NCBI GenBank assembly: GCA_963576725.1
Contig: OY755247.1
Location: forward strand, 11,377,534 to 11,441,533
DNA from: Azorinus chamasolen
Taxonomy: Eukaryota > Mollusca > Bivalvia > Cardiida > Solecurtidae
Length of the DNA: 64,000 nt
Direction of reading: 5' to 3'
The position numbers and the translations under genes were made by a program. How positions within the stretch are numbered: position 1 is the first letter of the stretch; each line of letters starts with the position of its first letter. Positions 53,003 through 61,950 of this stretch are shown in pieces. The notes under the pieces were generated by a model that was given only the letters and a program-made list of their open reading frames with translations, did not search any database and was not told the origin of the DNA.

Positions 53003-53756
53003 TCTACTCAAAGTGATCTGCTAAAGTTTTACTAACAGCTGTTTAGAAACTACTGTTTGTGTACCATGCAGCTCAGATCCTTATGGGACACCAAAATCTT
53101 TGGCATCTCATCAGGATCCAAGCTCTTTACAAATACCATTAATGTCACACAGAATAAGGGTTTTGTCAAATACTGTATTACATAAATTCAATTCCATGCA
53201 TTTGTTAACTTTGAATAACACTGGTGCATTTTTTTGCAGAAATTGCAAATCAGTCAGCGTGCCATTTGGACCATGATCAAGATGGCTTATCATTTGCTGC
53301 TTTTTGTTTATTGCGGATGTAAATACAAGTTTTTTGCAAATTTGAATGAGATTGTTGGCTTATTGCAAGTTGGATTAATGAGATATATAGGGGGAACAGA
53401 TTGGAAGCTATTGATAGACAATGATCAGCTTTGTTTACTGAGCAGGTGCGGTTAGTGCAATGTTTAAATGGAATAATTGATTTCTCTGAGACAGGTATTC
53501 TGCTTAGAGTGCAATCAATTTTTTAAAACATTACATCGCAATAGAGTAACAAGTGCTATTACAATGCTGTATTGGAAAGTTACAAAAAAAGCTGTTTATT
53601 TTAATTGTGAACAAAAACTGTTTGCATGTTAAGTATTGTCTACAAAAACAAATATTTGTTTTGCTACAATTTTGATTTCTTCATAAATTAATACAATCAG
53701 AGTTTAAAAACATTTCAATTCCAATTAGGTACAAAGCTACTCGGCATCTTATCCTT
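53003..53756. other. Spacer with decayed E copies
   Basis: E motifs near 53030-53130 (GGCATCTCATCAGGATCC) and 53700-53756. 53234-53455 has an open frame but no donor site, so it is not called as an exon. Confidence 0.4.
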
Positions 53757-53932
53757 GGTCCATGCTTATAAAACGTTTAGTTGAGTCTGAGTTTGTTCTC
53801 AAGTTTTTGATTGGTCAGATTTGAGCCTTTGGCTCAAATCTGACCAATCAAAAGCTTGAGAACTCAAATCTGACCAATCAAAAGCTTGAGAACGAAACTC
53901 AGACTCAACTAAAAGCTTTATAAGCATGGACC
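53757..53932. repeat. Element M fold-back
   Basis: GGTCCATGCTTATAAAACG to TTTATAAGCATGGACC. The right-arm doubling of TCAAATCTGACC...GAGAAC (53833, 53863) is the same as in 28614-28789. It lies inside E-like sequence. Confidence 0.85.
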
Positions 53933-54109
53933 TGGATCAGACTATTCCCAGAGGTGATTATGAAATCAGTGCTTTCTTGTAAAGAGTAGGCTGATTACTA
54001 TTACTTTTTACCTCTTTATAAACTCTAATATTTTCAAAATTAAGATTGCATTTGAGCATGAAGTGTACAAAGAAATAACAGGTGCTTTTTTCATCCTCTT
54101 CTCCATACA

Positions 54110-54340
54110 TATGATACCCCTTTAAAGCCTTTGCAAGCAGAGTAGATCCAGATGTCTAAGTTGTCTGAAATCTACCGAAAAGGAGCATTGACTAGAGAAA
54201 AGAAAAAAAATAGAATTTTGTAGTTTGAAACCATTGTGTTATATAAATAGAGCATTTGCTCATATCCCATTATAAAAAATCATCTAATTAATATTCATGA
54301 TATCATTTCTTGCATGAATATTCATGAGGTAAAGAGTTAA
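54110..54340. mobile_element. Chimeric element, B arm inside D
   Basis: D left part (TTTGCAAGCAGAGTAGATC), then a B left arm (AAATCTACCGAAAAGGAGC to GAGCATTTGCTC), then D right part (CATCTAATTAATATTCATG) to AAAGAGTTAA. Confidence 0.7.
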
Positions 54341-54363
54341 ATGCAAAGTCAAATGTTTTATTT

Positions 54364-54640
54364 AAATCTTTCCTTTCAAACAGAGTAGACCCAGATGAGC
54401 AGCCGTTTGATTAGGGTTTTGAGGGCTTGGTGCAAAACTTTATGAAGGAGTTACAATAGTTTTGCACCAAGCCCTTGGTTTGCTCTGTTTGCTCATGGAA
54501 TAATAAAGATCTGATTCTACAGTTTCTGCCATTACCAAAACATCTTGTGTACATAATATTATGCAAATATAAAAACTAATCTAATTAATATTCATGATGT
54601 CAGTATTTCTTACTTGAATATTCAACAGGGAAAGGGCTAA
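54364..54640 (-). mobile_element. Family D element split by J
   Basis: AATCTTTCCTTTCAAACAG, hairpin worn (GAGCAGCCGTTTGATTAGGG), J, then TTTGCTCTGTTTGCTCATGG to GGGAAAGGGCTAA. Confidence 0.7.
54417..54476. repeat. Element J palindrome, tip deleted
   Basis: TTTTGAGGGCTTGG to CCAAGCCCTTGG; left arm lacks ATTGTAACTCC. Confidence 0.75.
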
Positions 54641-54708
54641 ATTGTACTTAAATTGTGCTCTAGTCTTTAAATATTTGTGTTTTGTTTTATTCTATAACTT
54701 TTCTTATC

Positions 54709-54893
54709 TCTCTGCTTGCTAGCAACACATTCGTGTGTGATTATCTATGCAGTTAGGACACAATGGAGATGTCAAATATGTCAGCATCTCATCAGGATCC
54801 AAACTGTTGAAAATTGGTTGCAAATTTTGATGAGAATTGACTGAAAAATTAAACTTCCAAAATTGCAGAAATTTCTTAATATGCAAAGTGATA
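54709..54893 (+). mobile_element. Family E element, worn
   Basis: CTCTCTGCTTGCTAGC to TTAATATGCAAAGTG; hairpin half AGCATCTCATCAGGATCC present. Confidence 0.5.
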
Positions 54894-55194
54894 ATTGCCT
54901 ATATGGTTTCAGTTGGAAAAGAACATAAAATTTTGTTACCCTGGCCATGAAGAAAGATATTTGACACACTGTGTAAATCCAGAACAGACGTGGTGTCAGT
55001 AACTTTGATTAGGACCATCATATTTTGACACTCATCATCCAGAGATGCACTGATCCGTGAAGGATCTTTTATATTTCTTATCCAAACCCTTCTTTTGATG
55101 TATAATTTTTATTATAAACAATATAATAATTCAGAATGCTGGTTTTGATTGTGAATACCAAACATTATGATATTTAAATTAAATAGTTTGGATG

Positions 55195-55217
55195 AAAAAA
55201 AAAAAAAAAAAAAAAAA
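55195..55217 (+). repeat. Poly-A run
   Basis: 23 consecutive A. No retroposon body or target duplication was identified beside it. 54894-55194 has no recognised feature. Confidence 0.9.
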
Positions 55218-55224
55218 CTTATTC

Positions 55225-56870
55225 CTGTTGCCTTAATTAATTTTTTGCTTAAAAATTGTATATTTGTGGTACCAGTGGTTTATTGCAAAGACGAAAATCA
55301 GTGTACTTTTGATAGAAATATTCAATTTACAGAGACAAATAATTGAATACCTTTGCTTAGAATCAGTTAATTGCAAAATGAAAAATAAATATATATACCT
55401 TTGTGAGTTAACTTATTTGCAAAAATAATGTTTCTATACTTTTGGTGGTACAATGATTTTATTACAACTGCAAATATCTTTATAAGTTTGAAAAGAGTAA
55501 AATGACCAATATAAAGTAAAATTTGTTTATACCTTTGTAAAAATTATAAAGTTCAAAGGCAACAACTTGTATTACCTACAAATATAGTTATTTATTTGCA
55601 GAAACAAAACATTGTATACTTTTAATTGCAGAAACAAAGATTTGTAAACTTTGAAATATATTTAATTGCAGAGAAAATCAAACTGAAGACCTTTGGAAAG
55701 AAATATTTAATTGTAGAGACAGAAGTTTGTATATCTTTTGACAGAACCATTTATTGCAAAGGTGTAACTTTGTATATCTTTAGATAAAAAATCTTTTTTT
55801 GCAAAGACAAAGAAGTTTTATACCCTTGCATTAAATTTTTAATTGCAAAGACAAAACAGAAGCATTTTATTGCAAAGAAAAAAACTGTGTGTACCTTGGG
55901 ATAAAATTGAAGTTGCAAAGACAAAACTGAACCATTTTATTGCAACGAAAAAACTTTGTACTTTTGAATAAAACTGTTAATTGCAGAGACAAAACCGAAC
56001 CATTTTCTTGCAAAGAAAAAAAACTTTCTATACCTTTGGATAGAAATATTTTATTACAAAGTCAAAACTTTTAATATCTTTTGATAGAATTATTTAATTG
56101 CAAAGACGATGATGATGAATTGACTGCTAAATAACTATTTTGCAGTTCAAAGACATCAAATTGTATTACCTACAAACATAGTTATTTATTTACAGAAACA
56201 AAACATTGTATACTTTTCAATAGGATTATTTGACCCTTTCCCTCATATAAATGTTTTCATGCATTTGCAAACAGAGTAGTCCGAGATCAGACACCTCCTA
56301 TAGGAGCCGTCCGATCAGGGTCTGTTCTGTTTGCTAATAGAATTTGATAGTTCTGTTTCTTTAGTTTCTAAAATGACAGCAATGTTCCACCTTCCATATT
56401 TCGTTATAGCTACTTTGACCATGAATATTCAGTAGGTATAGACATTTAGAATAACTAAAGAATAGGGAAAGGGTTAATTGCAGAGACAAAGATTTGTAAA
56501 CCTTGAAATATATTTAATTTCAGAGAAAAACAAACTGTATACCTTTGAAAAGAAATAATTGATTGTAGAGAGAAATTTGTATATCTTTTTGACAGAACCA
56601 TTTTATCGCAAAAATGTAACTTTGTATATCTTTAGATAAAATTATTTTATTGCAGAGACACAGAAATTTTATATCCTTGCATAAAATTGTTAATTGCAAA
56701 GACAAAACAGAAGCATTTTATTGCATAGAAATTGTGTATACCTTGGGATAGAAATATTTTATAACAAAGTTAAAACTTATAATATCTTTGGATAGAATTA
56801 TTTAATTGCAAAGACAATGTTGCATGCTTTTAAACATAATGAATTGACTGCTAGATACCAGTGCATTTTG
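55225..56870 (+). repeat. Degenerate satellite P
   Basis: TTGCAAAGACAAAA and TTTGTATACCTTTG motifs alternate with irregular 40-60 base spacing. A block starting GTTCAAAG at 55551 recurs at 56145, 594 bases on (GTATTACCTACAAA in both), so it has a higher-order duplication. An A element interrupts the second block. Confidence 0.75.
56230..56477 (+). mobile_element. Family A element inserted in satellite P
   Basis: Left flank GGATTATTTGA, right flank TTAATTGCAGAGAC. Uninterrupted P units read ATTATTTAATTGCA, so one TTAA was duplicated. Tip ACCTCCTATAGGAGCC. Confidence 0.9.
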
Positions 56871-56875
56871 TTACT

Positions 56876-57190
56876 GAACCCTTTCCCTGTTCAAAATTTA
56901 TGTAAGAAATAATAATGTCATAATTATTTATTAGCTGAACTTTTATAATCTAAACTTTTCAAGGAATATTTTTGCTTTGACAAAAGCTGTAAAATCAGAC
57001 TAGATGACTCCTGTAGGAGCAGTCCGATGAGGTTCTGCTCTGTTTGTTTGTGAATTTATAATAGATCAGATTCAACAATTTCTAGCAGTACCAAAACGTC
57101 CTGTTTACTATATATAATAAGCCATGTCAGTTACAAATGTATTCATGATGTCATTGTTTCTGATATGAATATTCAATGGGAAATGGTTAA
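56876..57190. mobile_element. Symmetric D element with two left arms
   Basis: Left ATGTAAGAAATAATAATGTC and right GATGTCATTGTTTCTGATATG are inverted versions of the same D arm. Pairing continues inward to GACTCCTGTAGGAGCAGTC. The total is 315 bases, longer than normal D, and the right arm of normal D is absent. Confidence 0.75.
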
Positions 57191-57203
57191 AATAATTCCT
57201 TAA

Positions 57204-57432
57204 TTAACCCATTCCCTCATATTGACAACTTTTGGCGACACTGTAAAAGTCACTTTGTGAAACCATTGTGAAAAATAGAGCATTTGCTCCAATAGGAGCA
57301 AATGCTCTATTTATCACAATGGTTTCAAACAACAAAATTCTAAAAAAAATCCTTTTCTCTAATTAATGCTCCTTTTTGGTAGATTTATTTAAAGAGGTTG
57401 TATTTGAAATAGCGTATGAGGTAATTGGTTAA
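57204..57432 (-). mobile_element. Family B element
   Basis: TTAA on both sides; tip TTTGCTCCAATAGGAGCAAA near 57284. Confidence 0.9.
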
Positions 57433-57461
57433 ATATGGTGATAGAATTCAGATGACAAATT

Positions 57462-57530
57462 TCTAATTTCCTTGAGACATTTCTAAAGGGTAGTCACGAC
57501 TTAAAGTTTGTTTGAGAAGAAAATGTTGCC
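57462..57530 (+). mobile_element. Family F half element
   Basis: CTTGAGACATTTCTAAAG, GGTAGTCACGACTTAAAG and TTTGAGAAG. Ends lost. Confidence 0.45.
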
Positions 57531-57566
57531 AAATAATTATAGATGACTTCTCTACAACCATACATT

Positions 57567-58003
57567 ATTGACCCTTCACACCATGAATATTCATGTAAGA
57601 AATAATTACATCATGAGTATTCTTTATATTAACCCTTCGCTTGCTGAATTTTAAAATACATTTCTCCTTCTTTACCCATGCCCTGTTGTATAATTACATA
57701 TATCTTCACTGTGTACAAGTATTTCGCTGTGCAATCACTGCTGTGGAGTGCATTGGTTGCAAAAATCAACTGCAGGAGCTGTCTCATCTGGGTCTTCACT
57801 ATTTACAGGTAGGTATATTGACGTGAATAGCAAGCGAAGGGTTAATTATTATAAAAGCACATAATGCAGAAATTTTTGGGCCATGGCAGAAATCATAGAA
57901 TCATATCTATATTATATCTCAAGCAAACAGCAGGCCCTGATCAAACGGCTCCTACTCTGTTGCCATTAATGCATAGGAAGAAATTTATGGAGTAAAGGGT
58001 TAA
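57567..58003 (+). mobile_element. Family D element split by C
   Basis: GACCCTTCACACCATG to GGAGTAAAGGGTTAA. C sits at an internal TTAA; D resumes TTATTATAAAAGCACATAATG. Hairpin worn (CGGCTCCTACTCTGTTG). Confidence 0.75.
57629..57845 (+). mobile_element. Family C element nested in D, one hairpin arm lost
   Basis: TTAA on both sides. AAAATCAACTGCAGGAGC shows the left hairpin arm gone. Confidence 0.85.
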
Positions 58004-58183
58004 CCATTTCCTTCTCATGAATGCATTTTCATGCATTTGCAAACAGAGTAGACCCAGATCAGAGGGCTCCAATAGAGGGCTTCTTTAGTTTCTGAAATGG
58101 CTTAACTGTGTTACACCTTCCATGTTTCATTTAACTATTTTTCCCTTGAATATTCAGTAAGTATTGAAAATAGAAAGAGTTAA
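58000..58183 (+). mobile_element. Family A element, one hairpin arm lost
   Basis: TTAA on both sides; the left TTAA is shared with D. GGCTCCAATAGAGGGC then CTTTAGTTTCTGAAATGG. Confidence 0.8.
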
Positions 58184-58189
58184 AAGGTA

Positions 58190-58350
58190 CAGTAAAACCC
58201 CTCTAATGCGACCACCAAAAATGGTCATAATTCTGGGTGGCAGAGGCAGGTGGTAGCTTAATGTAGAACGAACGTTAGGCAGAAAGATCCTATAGGAGCT
58301 TTCTGCATAACTTTCTTTCTGCATTAAGCAACCAGCTGCTAATAAAGACA
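58190..58350. mobile_element. Family G element, right end lost
   Basis: TA-CAGTAAAACCCCTCTAATG; tip AGATCCTATAGGAGCT. A D right half follows (GGAGCTGTCTGATCTG to AAAGTGTTAA, to 58417). Confidence 0.7.
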
Positions 58351-58650
58351 GCTATGTAGGAGCTGTCTGATCTGACGCTACTCTGTTTGCAAAGATGTAT
58401 TTATGGAGGAAAGTGTTAATAAATAGGTGAAAAAATAACAATTTGAAGCAGATGGCAATTTTTACAAGGAAATATATTAAAGCCTATGTGCTTGCCCATG
58501 TAAAAATTTTAAGGCAAAATAAAATATTGAAAAAAAAATGCATGCAATTATTCAAAGGCTCAGGTAAAAAAATAAAATCTGTCAAGGTAAGCATTTTTTG
58601 TCATATAATTGAAGTATAATTAGAGCATAAAATATTAGTATGTGCTGTAT

Positions 58651-58923
58651 TTAATCCTTTCCCTCATATAAATGCTTTTGCATGCATTTGCAAACAGAGT
58701 AGACCCAGATCAGACAGCTCCTATAGGAGCTGTCTGATTAGGGTCTGCTCAGTTTGCTAATTGAATTTGATAGATTTGTGCCTTTAGTTTCTAAAATTTC
58801 TACTTCTATATTTCATTATGCGGTTACAGTGCTCCACTCCTATATTTCATTATATCTATTTTAACCATGAATATTCAGTAGGTATTGAAAATTGGACTAA
58901 ATATAGAACATGGAAAGGGTTAA
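58651..58923 (+). mobile_element. Family A element
   Basis: TTAA on both sides; tip AGCTCCTATAGGAGCT. TATATTTCATTAT is doubled in the right arm (58807, 58841). Confidence 0.9.
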
Positions 58924-58995
58924 AGGCACAGACAAAAACAATAATTAGAGACAGATGATATCTGTTACAATGAAGTTTACTTCAAAAGCATTCTT

Positions 58996-59210
58996 TATCC
59001 TTTTACCTGATAGAGATGCATTTTCACGCCTTTACAAACAGTGTAGACTCAAGAGTTGACCACTCCTCTGCTAGCTTGTGAAATAATATAGATTTCATTG
59101 TACAGTTTCGACCATGGTTAAATATTTATGTGTACATGTTAGAATAAAAATTATATCTATTTGATATACATGAAGTCGTAATTTTTGTATAAATATTCTT
59201 GAGATAAAAG
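58996..59210 (-). mobile_element. Family D element, half palindrome
   Basis: ATCCTTTTACCTGATAG; ACCACTCCTCTGCTAGC then TGTGAAATAATATAG; right hairpin arm missing. Confidence 0.6.
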
Positions 59211-59656
59211 AAAAAAAAATACAAAAATACCAAAAAAAATTATCCACAAAAAAATTAGTTTTGATTGATCATTAACTAATTTTCGTCTGCATCTAAACCA
59301 TTTTAGAGTTGAATTTCTTACCTTTGTAAACAAAGCGAAATAAAATGTCAAAATGAGTACAAATACTCAAAAGCTCAGGTAAAAGAAAATCTATCTAAAA
59401 GCTGAATTAAAAAAAAAAAGTTTTGTCCCATCTTGCATGTAATAATGTTTGGCCGCAGTTGGGTGGTATTTTTGTAATTTCAAAATTCTTTCTTGTGGTG
59501 CATTTGTAATAATTATTTTCTTGAATTCACTTATCAAATTTTATTTTTTTCGTGCACAAATACATTTGTACCTTAGTAACAACTAAAGGTTACCATTTAC
59601 CAAAATAATGCTAGTTATGACGATTTGTTAAATGTGTCGAAGCTGCTACATACTGT
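59211..59656. other. Spacer without recognised repeats
   Basis: A-rich and T-rich; no family match and no exon signal. Confidence 0.4.
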
Positions 59657-59877
59657 GAACCCATTCCCTCATTGACGCCTCTGTAAATATCACTTTTTGA
59701 AACCACTGTGATAAATAGAGCATTTGCTCCATTGGAGCAAATGCTCTGTTTATCACAATGGTTTCAAAACCACACAATTCTAAAATTTCTGTTTTCTCTA
59801 GTAAATTTAATGCTCCTTTTCAGTAGATTTATTCAAAGAGGTAGGATCTAAAAATAGCCTATGAGGGAATGGGTTAA
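59657..59877 (-). mobile_element. Family B element
   Basis: GAACCCATTCCCTC to GGGAATGGGTTAA; tip TTTGCTCCATTGGAGCAAA near 59725. Confidence 0.85.
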
Positions 59878-59911
59878 TGTTTTAATATCTTTTCACATTG
59901 TTTGCTACATC

Positions 59912-60145
59912 TTAACTCTTTACCAGTTCAATATTCATGTAAAAAATAATAACATCATGACTATATATTCATTACCTAGATGAATTTTTATAATGGCATA
60001 ATTATGGACACAGGAAGTTTTAGCCATGGCAGATCTGTAGAAACATCTATATTATTTCATAAGCAAACAGGATAGACCTGATCTGATGGCTCCTATAGGA
60101 GCCATCTGATCTGGGTCTATTATGTTTGCAAAGATGCACCTATAC
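59912..60145 (+). mobile_element. Family D element, right end worn
   Basis: TTAACTCTTTACCAGTTC; tip GGCTCCTATAGGAGCC near 60088; right side AAGATGCACCTATACAC. Confidence 0.75.
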
Positions 60146-60197
60146 ACTAAGGTATTATTACAATTTTTGCAAGACAGCTCTATTTGTGCACAGTGCT

Positions 60198-60383
60198 GTA
60201 ACCCATTCCCTCATATTGACATCTTTTGACGCCTCTGTTAAAGTCGCTTTTTGAAACCATTGTGATAATATGGTTTTCAAACTACATAATTCTAAAAATT
60301 TGCTTTTCTCTAGTAAATTCTTCTTTTCGATAGATTTATTCAAAGAGGTTGGATCTAAAAATAGTCTATGAGGGAATGGTTAA
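60198..60383 (-). mobile_element. Family B element, hairpin deleted
   Basis: GTAACCCATTCCCTC to GAGGGAATGGTTAA. CCATTGTGATAATATGG shows loss of the whole GAGCATTTGCTCC core. Confidence 0.85.
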
Positions 60384-60621
60384 GTGGCCTATTGGCTCTG
60401 AGTTGTGTTATGAAAGGACACTATGTGGTCACTGGTTTAAAGCTTGGTTCAAATAAAAGCTTTGAAGGCAACTGAATAAATGAAAAATATGGGGGGAAAA
60501 AATCAGTATTTCACAGCTTAGCAATATTTTGTTTACAAGCCATAACCAGATTACTGTTTTAAGTTTCATTTGCCAAATAAATATAAATAATTTTTAACCC
60601 TTTACTCCATAGATACCCCTT

Positions 60622-61030
60622 TTAACCCTTTCCCTGTTGCATTTTTATATTCATGTAACAGGGCTTTTTCTCTCTTAATTGGGAAGGGGCCTTTAATTTA
60701 GCCTGCTTATTTTGGGAAGAATTATCGCTAAAATTGCTGATTTGGGAAACAAAAATGCTGGTGTAAGTTTGGATTTTTGGGAAAACTGCATGATTTTAAA
60801 GAAATTTTCAATTGGGAAGGGGCCTTTTACAGGCCTCTGTTATAGAAGGTGAAAAAACCCTGTGTAAGAAATAATGACATCATGAATATTCATTAGATTA
60901 TTTTTTATTTTGGCACATGAACACAGGACATTGTGGCTCAGGGGTTTGCAAACACAGAATCTGATGGCCCCTGTTGGATTGGTCTGATTAGGGTCTGTTC
61001 TGTTTGCTTATAAAATAATATGGATCTACT
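60622..61030 (+). mobile_element. Family D element split by Q
   Basis: TTAACCCTTTCCCTGTTGC, Q, then TGTAAGAAATAATGACATC. Hairpin worn (GGCCCCTGTTGGATTGG). It begins near a short D end at 60594. Confidence 0.7.
60659..60862. mobile_element. Element Q, CAGGG-ended insertion
   Basis: CAGGGCTTTTTCTC at the left and GAAAAAACCCTG at the right. Flanks share TGTAA, five bases, restoring ATTCATGTAAGAAATAATG. GGGAAGGGGCCTTT occurs twice inside (60682, 60813). Confidence 0.7.
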
Positions 61031-61353
61031 AGTCAACATTTAAAAAAAAAAAAATTTCACAGGATGGCCCCATAGTCTATCACTGGGTTCTCTTACAGAC
61101 GAATATAATACATACTTAATTTTCTATTTCAAATTACATGTATATGTAATATTAATGTATATTGAATATACTGGCATTTGTAGGCTTTAAACATGCAGAA
61201 ATTTTATAGTAAATATGGAAAAAATAGTCAAACACAGAGAGCCACATACGAAAGGATACGGCACAAAACACCATCAAACAAGAAATGGCACAGCCACAAG
61301 ACAAAACACAATGGGATGCATATCAAGACATAAAACATTAAACATTAAGCATA
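61031..61353. other. Spacer without recognised repeats
   Basis: Contains an A run near 61043-61054 and an AC-rich stretch 61210-61330. No family match. Confidence 0.4.
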
Positions 61354-61609
61354 TTTGCCCATTCCCTCATATTGACACCTTTTGATACCTCTGCAAAAGT
61401 CAGCTGTTGAAACCATTGTGATAAATAGAGCATTTGCTTCTATAGAAGCAAAAGCTCTATTTATCACAATGGTTTCAAATTACAAAATTCTAAAAGTTTC
61501 ATTTTCTCTAGTTAATTCTACCTTTAGGTAGATTTATTCAAAATGATTGGATCTAAATATAGCCTATGAGGTAATGGATCTAAAAATAGCCTATGAGGTA
61601 ATGGGTTAA
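61354..61609 (-). mobile_element. Family B element with doubled terminus
   Basis: TTGCCCATTCCCTC to AATGGGTTAA. ATAGCCTATGAGGTAATGG occurs twice at the right end. Tip TTGCTTCTATAGAAGCAA. Confidence 0.85.
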
Positions 61610-61687
61610 ATTATAAAGTTTATCATAGGGTGAAAGTAGGAAGTCTCTTTAAATTTTACAGTTCTTAATTAAAATTGATGTCACTTT

Positions 61688-61950
61688 TTAACCCTTTCCT
61701 TTATCCCTTTCCCTCATATAAACGTGTTTTAACGCATTTACAAACAGAGTAGACCCAGATCAAACGGCTCCTAGAGGAGCCGTCTGATCAGGGTCTACTC
61801 TGTTTGCTAATAGAATTTAAAAGATTTGTGTATTTACTTTCTTAAATGGCTACAATGTTCCACCTTCCATATTTCATTATAACTATTTTGTCTGTTATTA
61901 TTCAGTAGGTATTAAAATGTTGACTAAATATAGAACAGGGAAAAGGATAA
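61688..61950 (+). mobile_element. Family A element with doubled terminus
   Basis: TTAACCCTTTCCTTTATCCCTTTCCC has the end motif twice (written here as one 26-base span: first unit CCCTTTCCTTTAT, second CCCTTTCCCTCAT). Tip GGCTCCTAGAGGAGCC; right flank ATAA. Confidence 0.85.

Noticed and set aside
53234..53455. Possible exon after TTTTTTTGCAG at 53240
   Set aside because: No good donor site, and the acceptor-like sequence lies near E-element remnants, which often carry TTTGCAG.
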